64,000 bases of DNA, taken from NCBI RefSeq assembly GCF_003075435.1, contig NZ_QCZJ01000005.1, positions 1 to 64,000 on the forward strand. Direction: 5' to 3'. A model generated the notes under the pieces. That model was not told the origin of the DNA. It made no database searches and saw only the letters and a program-made list of their open reading frames with translations. The stretch's first letter is position 1. Each line of letters begins with the position of its first letter. Origin of the DNA: Terrimonas sp. (lineage in GTDB: Bacteria; Bacteroidota; Bacteroidia; Chitinophagales; Chitinophagaceae). The position numbers were made by a program, and so were the translations under genes. This document shows positions 18,101 to 26,743 of this stretch, in pieces.

Positions 18101-20638
18101 GTAGCAACAATAGATGTTCCCGATACTGTTTTTGCGCTTACCACTAAAGCGGTAATATATACAGTTACCAATACCGGCAGTGGAGATATTTCCGGCAACT
18201 GGGCAGATAAGATTTATGTGGGATGCACCAGTACCTTCCAGCAGCAAAATGCCGTGCTGATAGGTACAAAAGCCAAATACAGGCAGGTGGCAGCAGGACA
18301 GAGCTATACTGATACGCTCAGGTTTGAACTGCCTGTCATGATGAACACTTTGAGCAGTTGCTTTGCCAGCGGCGAATTCAGCGATGCTTATTTCTATATA
18401 CAGGCTAATGCAGACAGCATAGGTTATGAGGCTACCAATTTTGCGAACAATATAACGGCAAGTGGTAAAAAAGTTGTCATCAATCCATACGTAGATCATG
18501 TTGTTAAGAGCATAACGAATGTTCCCGGCCAGTTATCTATTGGAAGAACATTGTCGCCACGCTGGGTAGTTGAAAACCTGGGATACAAGCCGGCGGAAAC
18601 TTATTACAGTGCTAACTGGGATGCCATATATCTTTCTGCGGATTCTGTTTTAAGCGCTGAGGATATTAAACTGTATGAAGTAAGGAGTACACACCGGGTT
18701 GCAAAAGGTGACAGCTCTGTTGTGGTAAGATCATTCAACTTGCCGAATATACCGGCAGGAGAATATTACTTTATAGTACAAACCAACGATCAGCAAACCC
18801 TGTGGGTAGAGCAGCAAACCGCCAATAATTACAATATGCTGCGGGATACTGATGGAAAAGCTAAGAAAATAGAAGTAGTGGCATTTGATTTACCCGACCT
18901 TACAGACAGTATTACTGTTATTGAACCATCCGTTGCCGCAGGTCAACCCACAACAATAAGGCATAAAGTTACCAATACCGGTGTGGGAGAAACATACCCG
19001 GGCGCATGGCGGAATGCCATCTGGTTATCGAGAGATACTGAAGTGAGCAGTGATGACATCCTGTTATCAAATTATTATCGCAGTATGGTGTTGCAGCCGG
19101 GCGGCAGTAAAGAAGATACGGTATATGTTCGTATACCTGTTCAAACTGCACCGGGCACTTATTATGTGCTTGCCCGCGCCAATGATGATAAGAATGTAAT
19201 AGAGCCGGATTACAGTAATAATACCGGGGTTGCAATAATGACCATATTTACCCAGCCTGAATCAGACCTTACCGTTGTGAATATTGAAACGCCTGATACG
19301 GTTTACCTGGGTGAAGCCCTTCAGCCTGCAAAATGGATCATACAGAATACAGCCGCCAACGCGGCGCGGGGCTATAGCGTGGATGGTGTTTATTTTTCAA
19401 CATCACCTGTGTACGATACTACGGCATTGCTTATAGGTACCATTGCAAGACAACTCAATATAGATCCGGTTTCAGATACCCTGGTAACCGCGTCTCCGCT
19501 TGTAACCAATGTAACCGAAGGTGATTACTATGTGTATGTAAAAACGGATATCCAGAATCATATCAACGAATCGGATAAAACCAATAACACAGGCATTGCT
19601 ACCCAACAGGTGCATGTGAAAGTGAGACCTTTATTGCTGCATGAACCTGAGTACAGTATATTAACCGGTATTGATAAATACTATAAGCTTACCGTTCCGG
19701 ATTCATTGCTTGGCAGCACCATCAGTGTGAAACTCACTTCTATGGATTCGCTTACCAAAGTAAATGAAATGTACCTCGGTGGCGGTTATATTCCGTCTGC
19801 TGCAAAATTTGATTATAAGTTCGGAACGCCCAACTACGGTAACCAGCGGGTGATCATTACCTCGGTAACCAGCACGGAATATTACATAATGGTGCGTTGC
19901 ACTTCCGCGCAGCCCGGCACGCAGGATATTATACTGGAGGCAGCGGTAATGCCATTCTCTATACTGAATGTTACCAATGCATCGGGCGGTAATATCGGCA
20001 ATGTTACGATCAGGATTGATGGTACACTGTTTACCGGCGGGATGATGGCAACGCTTATGAGGCCAGGAACTTCCATCACTGCATCTGCCGTACACTATAC
20101 CAACAGCACAGCTATATATGCGACCTTTAACCTGGCAGGTGTGCCACTTGGCTTGTATGATGTGGTGCTTACCAAGCAGGATAATACCAATACCAAACTG
20201 GTTGAAGGCTTCAGGGTTGAAGCTGCCAACAATGGTGGGTTGATAACAGGCAGCGGACCTAACACCGCACCCGGCAACAGCAGTGAACCCGGTTGCGATC
20301 CTGGCAGCCCGAGTGGTAAAAACGCTCAGTTGGTATTAGAGCTGATTGTTCCTTCAAGCGCATTACTTGGAACAACGGTAGCAATACAGATCAATTACGA
20401 AAACCCAACTAATTATGATATACCGGCGCAGTCAAGAGTGCTGTCAACCATTGATGGAATGCAACTGGCATTTAGAAAAGAAGACATTGATAAAGGCAGT
20501 TCTTCCATCTATCTCAATCTGACGGAACCGGGAGGACCTCCGGGTATAATAAGAGCCGGGGCAAGAGGAACCATCATCATTTATACAAGAACCCCATGGT
20601 CTGTTGCAATTAACCCTATACCATTTAACCTGCAATAA
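12125..20638 (+). CDS. Giant exported protein with PPC-like, PKD/Ig and CARDB repeats
   Basis: A 2837-residue protein. Signal peptide about 1-19. Residues about 20-880 hold about six modules that start with acidic 'EPNN/DSEPND/LEPNN' motifs and contain 'DYYKI'-type strands, resembling pre-peptidase C-terminal domains. PKD/Ig-like and MBG-like segments follow (about 880-1290), then an FN3-like stretch. About eight CARDB modules (about 1390-2490) each begin like 'PDLQVSNVQAP' or 'PDLTDSITVIEP'. The C-terminus has an IPT-like domain and a 'GPPGIIRAGARGTI' segment. It is a surface or periplasmic adhesin-like protein. No T9SS sorting domain is visible at the C-terminus (ends in INPIPFNLQ), unlike the next gene. 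Rich in Cys-poor beta domains; no enzyme motif seen. Only 17 bp separate it from the RHS gene. Confidence 0.85.
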   Translation: MRKLFYSFLFLLFSYYAESQQYYWEQEPNNGREYANKVNYTQATIYGGLYGEPGSIPTDMYMIPFKELVPSKKVGVYKIDLEMDNYSETTAENVTVSFYTGQSWTEQVFPMDIYGYLNTSFILDGQLLDTLYVSISSDNEDGYSNVNYRISYSLLSTYNDSEPNDLPGEAVLLTEPLFEKNNFAIGYEKENSGGTDAVDFYTINLLNSSLTDSLKIKGRNITNTDYKLLRYELYNLRVSGSPFASGFVGNTTNVASMQEVFSSISLSSGGFVAGDQLLIRISTNTGGIFGYDLMLNSQGAEDNSYDDREDNCCYYNAVPLEEGKYNTGRVGDYVYDSEAYDPYVVLDGKDTYRIITDTPGVVKLFIEATNADCNARDVYLKYEVLDKNGNSVWGGPRDLFDWAAQGLPCNTTLKDTIRLAVNIDTFYVRFYTGKGIIIIGRQMRVNDLGPEGAFVNYRLKYEMYYETDHVDQEDNNYSDYALPLTAGETAKGNVNFITHDFQDNSDYYKINLPEGADLSFNVKLRYLDNTRTYSSNSPLYMYFHGQRLTKYIPADVQGGLLKSDSLYNLNFQVCGLQPGDNYFFIQGSGHAFEYEITYTIANTFKWDNDTLSSNTRNQGIFLKEDTLYSGHLGYREGYDQSTQDRQDYYRIAMPNNGNVKVHLELRNPTCDITNVPMFVRVEDRGQYYGKTITATEGLTPGESITATLDFCGIKADTLILYLGHAYVSSGVVTPYLYRLSYEFTDTVAVAYQDLEPNNTTGQAILIQDGETRKGSAGYTQDVDYYKFYAIADTVKIPFDVTNMGCSNDYLVVRAYRSNQTLIISKRLGTNINMAPGQTINDILKFYMASPDTVYLQVNYESDRADAMLYTFSLNAQPPSSAFYLTGDATVCFGNSVYKATGIVDPGDLTYHWSLPDGGGTITGTDSSATVNWTNSGSRRVALYVSNAYGESETRYFEVLVNNDVPTQIPAIYQSGRKLFTQGLPPGATYQWYRNNNPVAGETDSIHMALLDGTYTVKYHNDCGGGPASDAVTFTSAAQSQTISFPAVADIVLSPGAKIKLPATTNSGLPVQYIKTSGAGYIQNDTLYISGSGTLTGTITIKALQPGDEQWLPAGDVTQTINVLKGSQSISFTAIDNQVFNTTPIMLNAVSNVELPVSFTVVGGNDYASVAGSELKKKGAGTVTIRATQGGNSNYNAATPAERTFCIGVRTLTAVSGEAAPCQAKYVYTTDKIPGANYVWTLSGGGTLTTNKDTAWVQWTSASGTYNLSVKANSGCDAVYSTEVSKDITITTTLPAAVTNMLPADGIQNAGLPLTLSWIPAARAVSYDLYIWDSAAVQPATPFAEDIKGISFVVPQNAFAYNAAYAWRVVAKNPCASMPGVIQYFRLIPLPDLQVSNVQAPSSANSGQNISISWKINNTGPGATITSQQWKDAVFLSVDPKPDFRSIATNPARWPIILSPKTPLLVGTKSNLSGLASGGSYTNSINFTIPVNYNGAFYTHVITDYGSVAGTSPLQITRNNDTASGAAAMNVTLSPTPDLRVEQVFTPSTVFSGSTVSITYQVKNYGALTPASSNWADSVFISQNPLFNREDCIPVKRPKYAGNYYPDAFDAGLLVNDTLETNDVYTRSVDVIIPNFIMGQWYVYVKTNANTKLYEGVLSENNTGQGLLEVLLTPTPKLTIQHISLPVTTASTTQPVGVNWEIKNTGFNDNIEKNKGHYITYLGGCSLPCYSPDPNSICEVPAFKIRDSIGFGSSYWKDRIYLSTSSTGLDIGNAFLVKEVAHGQQYSGVLVKDVYAECGMVNSPVNVSTVLSPNAVFPKSASFVLPADLPEGTYYVYIYTNPDKDVYEYPGAAEIKRSDAPISVTRPDVTVTGMTVPATGSSGQKITITYTIHNQGQGSLFNQKRTDRLYISNFPDFDGSAVMVAGSQYTETIVAGSSETHSFSYTIPYSTTGAKYFYVVTNEDELFKETNTGNNRSIAAGINISPAIPADLSVATIDVPDTVFALTTKAVIYTVTNTGSGDISGNWADKIYVGCTSTFQQQNAVLIGTKAKYRQVAAGQSYTDTLRFELPVMMNTLSSCFASGEFSDAYFYIQANADSIGYEATNFANNITASGKKVVINPYVDHVVKSITNVPGQLSIGRTLSPRWVVENLGYKPAETYYSANWDAIYLSADSVLSAEDIKLYEVRSTHRVAKGDSSVVVRSFNLPNIPAGEYYFIVQTNDQQTLWVEQQTANNYNMLRDTDGKAKKIEVVAFDLPDLTDSITVIEPSVAAGQPTTIRHKVTNTGVGETYPGAWRNAIWLSRDTEVSSDDILLSNYYRSMVLQPGGSKEDTVYVRIPVQTAPGTYYVLARANDDKNVIEPDYSNNTGVAIMTIFTQPESDLTVVNIETPDTVYLGEALQPAKWIIQNTAANAARGYSVDGVYFSTSPVYDTTALLIGTIARQLNIDPVSDTLVTASPLVTNVTEGDYYVYVKTDIQNHINESDKTNNTGIATQQVHVKVRPLLLHEPEYSILTGIDKYYKLTVPDSLLGSTISVKLTSMDSLTKVNEMYLGGGYIPSAAKFDYKFGTPNYGNQRVIITSVTSTEYYIMVRCTSAQPGTQDIILEAAVMPFSILNVTNASGGNIGNVTIRIDGTLFTGGMMATLMRPGTSITASAVHYTNSTAIYATFNLAGVPLGLYDVVLTKQDNTNTKLVEGFRVEAANNGGLITGSGPNTAPGNSSEPGCDPGSPSGKNAQLVLELIVPSSALLGTTVAIQINYENPTNYDIPAQSRVLSTIDGMQLAFRKEDIDKGSSSIYLNLTEPGGPPGIIRAGARGTIIIYTRTPWSVAINPIPFNLQ

Positions 20639-20655
20639 TTAAAAAGAAAAAGACA

Positions 20656-23600
20656 ATGAATACGATATATATAATATTGAAACAGATGAAAAAACAGGGT
20701 TGTATTTTTCTTGTGCTGCTCCTGGTGTTTGCAGATAGTAAATCTCAGAATATAAATACAACGAATAAAAGCGGTCCATTAGGTACAAGTATTAATACGC
20801 TGACAGGTAATTTCTTTTTAAAGCGTACGGATATGTATAATCCCGGTCGGTTAATAGATATGGATATCACATTTAATTATAATAGTTTCAGAACGAACCT
20901 GAAGCGATCTTATGGATCAGGATGGAGCTTTGAATATGACATATATTATAAAACAGATACAATACCCGGAAGAAAAATAATTGTATGGGGTAGTGGCAGG
21001 AATGACAAATATGATTCTCTAAGCACTACTGCATTCCACACGCCAAAGGGATTTTACAGTGCACTTACAGCGCCTGAAGCGGGTAAGCTGCTTTTAACCG
21101 ACACAGACGGGTGGAAATATTATTTTGATAACCCCACGCACCGGAGGGTTACTAAAATTGAAGAGCCAAATGGTAATGCGCTTACTTTTAATTATGTTGA
21201 TACCCTGCTGCAATCAATGATAAACACCACGGGGCAAACCATAAGCTTTCAGTATAATGCCCAGGGGTTATTAACAAAGGTTACGGATGAAACAGCTTCA
21301 CCCACTATTGCTTATACCTATAGTTATAATACCGCCGGAAACCTTATAACGGTAACAGACCCGCTGGGTGGCACATACCGGTATACGTACCTGGTAAACG
21401 GCCCTATGAAAACAATGTCAGATAAAAACAACAATACCGTAAACATAATCTATTACCCCAATTTCAGCACAAGGGAAATTATTGGTTGTAACAAAAGGAT
21501 AAGCGCTACTTACGACCAGTTAAACAGAAAGACGATTATTACTGATTATATGGATGAGGGCGAAACTAACCAGGTTACAACTTATGTGTATGAAAAAAGC
21601 GGTGACCTGTACTGGTTAAAGTCAATTAAGGGAAATTGCTGTGGTTTTGATAAACAATATGAATACGATGAGAATGGCAATGTGTTGCGGGAAACAGATG
21701 CTAATGGAAACGCGTGGAACTATACTTATGATGATTATGGCAATAAATTAACGGAAACAAATCCTTCGGGTAAATCAGCGGTATATACTTATACCGCCAA
21801 TCATAAATATATTGCGGGCTACAGGGATTTTAACGGTAACACTACCAGTTACGAATATGACAACAAAGGGAATGTAATAAAAATCATTGAACCCGATAAT
21901 AATGTATACACAGCTACATATAATACAAATGGCGAGATAATTTCAACAACCGATGCGAAAGGCAATACATTTACCTGTACTTACAATACTTTTGGTCAAC
22001 CGGTAGAAATAAATGGCCCGGAAGATTATCATAAAGAAATGCAATTTGACAGCAGGGGAAATCCTGTTACGCTTACTGATGCAAATGGAAATTCCGCATT
22101 TCTGGAATTTGACGTCTTAAACAGGTTGAAAAAAAGTACCGATGCCCAGGGTAAATTAAACAGGTTTGAATATGATGCCGCCGGAAATTTAGTAAAATTT
22201 ACAAATGCAAGAAGCCAGCTTTATGAGATGAAATATGATGGAGCTAACCGCATGGTTAAAATTATCAATCCTGTTTCTAATGCCATAAGTATTTTTTATG
22301 ACCCTATGGATAATGTTAAGACTATAACCGACCCTCTTAATAATGTTATTGCTCGTGACTATGATAGTAAAAACCGGCTTAGTTCTAATACAGATCCTCT
22401 TGGAAATAAAGGTAACATTAGCTACGATGCCAATGGTAATATGGTGGCTATTTCTTTATCAAACGGCAGAACGGTACATGCCACGTATGATGTGAACAAC
22501 AAAGTAACTAAAATTCAGGACGACGAAAGTGTACTTTATGGATATACATACGATGATAATGGAAACATTACCAGCATTACAGATGCAACAGGATCTGCGA
22601 TTAATCTTAAGTACGATAAGCTGAACAGGGTTACCAGGGTAACCAATGCATTAGGTAATAGCAGGCAATATACTTATGATAAGAATAATAATATTATTCT
22701 TGTAACAGACGAGAATAATCAAAGCAGTCATTTAACATACGATGGGTTAGACCGGATTGTCAGTTATACAGACCCCATTGGCGCTACTATTCATTTAGGT
22801 TACGATAAGCAGGGCAATGTTACTTCTATTACCGACCAGAAAGGAAATATTACCCAATATGGTTATGATGCACTGAACAGAAGAACAAGCATGAAATTTG
22901 CCGATGGAACCAGTAATTTTTATACGTATGATGATGCCGGTAACCTGACTGTTTTACAACATACCGATGGCACTCAAACCACGTTTACCTATAACCAGCT
23001 TAACCAGGTAACACAAAAAGTTGTACCGGGCGGAGAGGTTTTTAATTATACTTATGATGCGCTGGGCAGGATATTAACCGCTACGAACAATAGCGGAATG
23101 GTTACTTTAACATATGATGCACTAGGAAGAGTATTAAGCGAATCTTTCAATAACAAAACCGTGGCTTATGCCTATAACGATGCAGGCAGAACAAAAACCA
23201 TTATCTACCCTGATAACACATCGGTGATAAGGGAATATGATACAAGGAACAGGCTTGTGAAAATTTTGAAAGACAGCGTACTGGTGGCATTATACGATTA
23301 TAACAACACAAATCAGTTGATCAGCCAAACAATGGGCAATGGATTAACTTCTACTTACCAGTATGATTTTGCAAACCGCCTTAGCAAGATCACTACCGGT
23401 GCAAATATCCAGGAAACAACATTTGGATATGATAAATTAGGCAATAAATTATCTGTAAACCGTTTAAATTATCCTGCATGGTCTGAACAAATGACCTACG
23501 ATGCCAATTCAAGGCTTACCTACTTTAACCGGGGCAGTTCTTTACAAAATAATTATACCTACGATAACCTGGGCAACAGGGTAAGCGCCAATATCAATGG

Positions 23601-26292
23601 CGTAAATAATACTTATATTATAAATAATTTAAACCAGCTTACCTCCGTAAATGGCACGCCGTTGCAATATGATGAACGGGGCAACCTGGTTTTTGATGGC
23701 GTATATCATAAATTTTATAATGGAGCGGGGCAGTTAATAAAAGATTCTTCGGGAATAAACAATGTACACACTTATACATACGATGCTTTTGGAAGAAGGG
23801 TTACAAAAACCATAGCAGGGGCTTCTTATAAATATACTTATAGCGGTTTAACAGCAGTAGAGGAAAGAGATGCGGCAGACCAAATACTGAACCAAACCGT
23901 ATTTGCGGATTTCCTGAATCCTGTGCTCAATAAAAAGAACAACGCAAGTTTTTATTATCATAGAAATGAGTTGGGCTCAATAGAAGCGGTTACCGATGCA
24001 GGGGGACAAATTTCAGAGCGGTATTTATACGATGCTTATGGAAAGCCATCCATTTTTAACAGCAGTAACCAGCCAGTTGCGGGTTCTGTTACAGGTAACC
24101 GGTTTGGATTGACGGGTCAGGAATACGATAGCGCCACAGCAAGCTATCGCTTTTTTTACCGTACATATTCTCCTGATTTAGGAGTTTTTAACCAGAGGGA
24201 TTTAATCGAATATGAGGATGGCATGGGTATGTACCAGTATGTAGGAAATAACCCCGCGAATGGTCTTGATATACTTGGTCTGAAGGATTGTTATGAAGAG
24301 AAAAATAATACTGATAAGAAAGTTGTTGAATATTTTGTTCTTACAGGAAGTACGGCTGTAGGTGCGCCGAAATTCATTCTTGTGAAAATATTAAAGAAGA
24401 TCACACTAGAAGTTGGGGATAAAGCCGGGGTTGTTGCTTTGCCTTTCAATGTGATAGACAATGTAACCAGGTCTATGGACTTCGTAAGTGAATTTTCGGA
24501 CAGGTCAACCATGACGAATATAGAAAAAGGCGGAGAAGTGGGTCTTAGTTTAATAGGAACAGGTGCTACCATTGGAGCTGCTGTAGTAGGAAGCGGTGCT
24601 GCAGTGGTAGGTGGTGTAACAGTTGGCACTATAGCAGTTGGCGCTTTAGTGGTTAAAGGTGTTGATGCTGGAACTGAGTATGCTTTGAACAAATATTATG
24701 ATAATAATGCAAAGAATATTGAAAAAGAGGCCTATGAATATGCGAAACAACAAGGTATGGGTGAAAAATGGTTAGAGGCAAGAAAGAGAATGATTGAACG
24801 GCAAAGACGATATCGTGAAAGAAATCCTTGCGATGATGGAGACCAGGAATTTCCTGATCCTTATGATCCGAAAAACGCTTCTATGTCTCTCCTCTGGTCT
24901 TTTGACCCCAACGAAATCATCGGGCCCAAAGGAATAGAAGAACCTAAATGGGTAAGCGTTAATGACCGGATGCCTTATACCATCTATTGCGAAAATCACG
25001 AAACAGCTACTGCACCTGCAAGGTTTATTCGCATTACTACCCCGGTTCAGCCTAAGCAGGATCCCAATACCCTGGAGCTTGGCAGCTTTGGCTTTAACAA
25101 CCAGGAATTTGAAATTCCGGCAGGCAACAGCGCTTACTATACCCGTTTGGATTGCAGGGATTCTCTTGGTATATATGTAGATGTGATTGCAGGATATGAT
25201 GTAACCAAAAATGAAATTTTCTGGGAGTTTAAAGCTATTGACCCGGTTACGCTGCTTCCGTCAGAAGATCCTGCCAAAGGCGTATTATTATTAAGAGATA
25301 GTGTTGAAACAAAATACGGGCATGGCTTTGTGAACTTCAGCATGAAACCTTTATCTACAGCCAATACACTTGATCTTATAGATGCCGATGCTGAAATTGT
25401 TTTTGATGAGAATGAAATGATACCAACCAATATTCACACCAATACAATTGATGCCATAGCGCCAACAAGCACTTTCGCAAGCTCAACTGTAACCAACCAC
25501 AATGTAACATTCACCTGGAGCGGCACGGATGATACTGGTGGTGTTGGTGTGGATTATTACACATTGTATGTTTCGATGGATGGCATTAATTATTCGATAT
25601 TTGCTCCGGAGATAAGAAGAACTGATACAACATTTACCCTGGCAGAAGGAGGGCAGTACTGTTTTTTTGTGCTGGCAACCGATAGGGTAGGTAATGCCGA
25701 ACAAATGCGGCAGAACGTGGTTCAGTGTGTTAATATACAAAGTACAGCCCTGCCTGTAACCTGGTTACATTTTAATGCCGTAAATCAAAAAACAGATAAT
25801 ATACTTACCTGGGCTACTGCTGCTGAAGCCAATGCAAAAGAATTTATTATAGAGCGTTCTTTTGACGGCGTGCATTTTGAATCAATCGGAAAGGTATCAG
25901 CAAAGGGTAACAGCATATCTGAAACAACCTATAATTATACTGATAAGCATATTGATAAACTGAATAGTAATACATTCTTTTATCGCCTGAAAGAGGTAGA
26001 TGTGGACGGGCAATATACCTATTCAAATACGATATTGATCCGGTATTCATCACCAGGTGTTAGAGCAAGGTCTGTTGTATATCCTAACCCTGCCCGGAAT
26101 ATGGTAAATGTGCTTCTTGGAGATAAGGCACTCGTAGGAACAGAGGCCTTCCTGTTTGATATGAGTGGAAAAATGTTAAAAAAGATAAGGATTGAAGCTA
26201 ACCTTGAACAGGTAGATTTGTCAGCTTACACCCATGGTGTATACCTGCTGAAGCTCAGTAACGGTGAAATACTGAGAATTATAAAGCAGTAG
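20656..26292 (+). CDS. RHS/YD-repeat protein with T9SS C-terminal sorting domain
   Basis: A 1878-residue exported protein. The start may be the ATG at 20656, or the one at 20686 (MKKQGC), which gives a better signal peptide. About 25-30 YD/RHS repeats ('YDANGNM', 'YDALGR', 'YDKLGNK') span residues about 150-1100 and should form the hollow shell. The RHS core ends near residue 1205 with 'YVGNNPANGLDILGL'. A divergent insert follows (about 1210-1400), with a glycine/alanine-rich hydrophobic stretch and a charged helix (EARKRMIERQRRYRERN). Next come a domain beginning 'SFDPNEIIGPKG' (about 1415), an Ig/FN3-like domain, and a T9SS type A sorting domain (about 1805-1878, 'YPNPA' to 'RIIKQ'). Unlike classical Rhs toxins, the variable segment is internal, not C-terminal. 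Confidence 0.88.
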   Translation: MNTIYIILKQMKKQGCIFLVLLLVFADSKSQNINTTNKSGPLGTSINTLTGNFFLKRTDMYNPGRLIDMDITFNYNSFRTNLKRSYGSGWSFEYDIYYKTDTIPGRKIIVWGSGRNDKYDSLSTTAFHTPKGFYSALTAPEAGKLLLTDTDGWKYYFDNPTHRRVTKIEEPNGNALTFNYVDTLLQSMINTTGQTISFQYNAQGLLTKVTDETASPTIAYTYSYNTAGNLITVTDPLGGTYRYTYLVNGPMKTMSDKNNNTVNIIYYPNFSTREIIGCNKRISATYDQLNRKTIITDYMDEGETNQVTTYVYEKSGDLYWLKSIKGNCCGFDKQYEYDENGNVLRETDANGNAWNYTYDDYGNKLTETNPSGKSAVYTYTANHKYIAGYRDFNGNTTSYEYDNKGNVIKIIEPDNNVYTATYNTNGEIISTTDAKGNTFTCTYNTFGQPVEINGPEDYHKEMQFDSRGNPVTLTDANGNSAFLEFDVLNRLKKSTDAQGKLNRFEYDAAGNLVKFTNARSQLYEMKYDGANRMVKIINPVSNAISIFYDPMDNVKTITDPLNNVIARDYDSKNRLSSNTDPLGNKGNISYDANGNMVAISLSNGRTVHATYDVNNKVTKIQDDESVLYGYTYDDNGNITSITDATGSAINLKYDKLNRVTRVTNALGNSRQYTYDKNNNIILVTDENNQSSHLTYDGLDRIVSYTDPIGATIHLGYDKQGNVTSITDQKGNITQYGYDALNRRTSMKFADGTSNFYTYDDAGNLTVLQHTDGTQTTFTYNQLNQVTQKVVPGGEVFNYTYDALGRILTATNNSGMVTLTYDALGRVLSESFNNKTVAYAYNDAGRTKTIIYPDNTSVIREYDTRNRLVKILKDSVLVALYDYNNTNQLISQTMGNGLTSTYQYDFANRLSKITTGANIQETTFGYDKLGNKLSVNRLNYPAWSEQMTYDANSRLTYFNRGSSLQNNYTYDNLGNRVSANINGVNNTYIINNLNQLTSVNGTPLQYDERGNLVFDGVYHKFYNGAGQLIKDSSGINNVHTYTYDAFGRRVTKTIAGASYKYTYSGLTAVEERDAADQILNQTVFADFLNPVLNKKNNASFYYHRNELGSIEAVTDAGGQISERYLYDAYGKPSIFNSSNQPVAGSVTGNRFGLTGQEYDSATASYRFFYRTYSPDLGVFNQRDLIEYEDGMGMYQYVGNNPANGLDILGLKDCYEEKNNTDKKVVEYFVLTGSTAVGAPKFILVKILKKITLEVGDKAGVVALPFNVIDNVTRSMDFVSEFSDRSTMTNIEKGGEVGLSLIGTGATIGAAVVGSGAAVVGGVTVGTIAVGALVVKGVDAGTEYALNKYYDNNAKNIEKEAYEYAKQQGMGEKWLEARKRMIERQRRYRERNPCDDGDQEFPDPYDPKNASMSLLWSFDPNEIIGPKGIEEPKWVSVNDRMPYTIYCENHETATAPARFIRITTPVQPKQDPNTLELGSFGFNNQEFEIPAGNSAYYTRLDCRDSLGIYVDVIAGYDVTKNEIFWEFKAIDPVTLLPSEDPAKGVLLLRDSVETKYGHGFVNFSMKPLSTANTLDLIDADAEIVFDENEMIPTNIHTNTIDAIAPTSTFASSTVTNHNVTFTWSGTDDTGGVGVDYYTLYVSMDGINYSIFAPEIRRTDTTFTLAEGGQYCFFVLATDRVGNAEQMRQNVVQCVNIQSTALPVTWLHFNAVNQKTDNILTWATAAEANAKEFIIERSFDGVHFESIGKVSAKGNSISETTYNYTDKHIDKLNSNTFFYRLKEVDVDGQYTYSNTILIRYSSPGVRARSVVYPNPARNMVNVLLGDKALVGTEAFLFDMSGKMLKKIRIEANLEQVDLSAYTHGVYLLKLSNGEILRIIKQ

Positions 26293-26743
26293 GACAGGTT
26301 TTCGACGGTTTAAGAAAGGAGGCTGCCTTTTGGCAGCCTCTTGTTTGATTGTGCTTTCAATCCTGGTGGCATACACTTCACCAATGCTTATATTTAATTT
26401 GTTCCCAGGGTTATACAAGCGTACGAAATTCTCCTTTCACCAAAAAAAGGATTCAGCATGGACTATGGTTTATACATTGTTTCTTCTTTATCTTGGCTGT
26501 AGTCCGCGTATATCTGTAACGCGGGTGTTATGTGTCGGCTGACCTGCTGCCTGAGCATTACTTGTTTCGCCATAATAATACCCTGCTATTTATACAATGC
26601 CCGTTTAAGAAATTAAGATAAGTAATAGCAAGGCAACAGGTCTGGCTAAGCACAAGGCAATGCTACCAAACCTGCGCCAGAGGAGTAGGTTATACAATTA
26701 CCGTCTGTTAGCAGCATACCTTGTTGTGTCGATCCTAATCCTG
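26293..26743. other. Intergenic region after the RHS gene
   Basis: Apart from the terminator at 26319, no gene is supported. Short imperfect repeats of the type AGCAT-nn-CTTGT occur three times between about 26550 and 26730 (one inverted), and an 11-bp inverted pair GACCTGcTGCC/GGCAaCAGGTC with one mismatch lies between 26560 and 26645. This may be a decayed insertion boundary. Confidence 0.4.
26319..26346 (+). terminator. Terminator of the giant-protein operon
   Basis: A perfect 9-bp stem GAGGCTGCC/GGCAGCCTC with a TTTT loop and a T-rich tail, 27 bp past the RHS stop codon. Confidence 0.9.

Noticed and set aside
24291-24692. 133-codon minus-strand frame inside the RHS gene as an antisense immunity gene
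   Set aside because: It mirrors the Gly/Ala/Val-rich insert on the other strand and has low-complexity Thr/Pro/Ala composition typical of a shadow frame.
26330-26542. 70-codon frame after the RHS gene, considered as an immunity gene
   Set aside because: It begins inside the terminator hairpin and has no start context or family resemblance.
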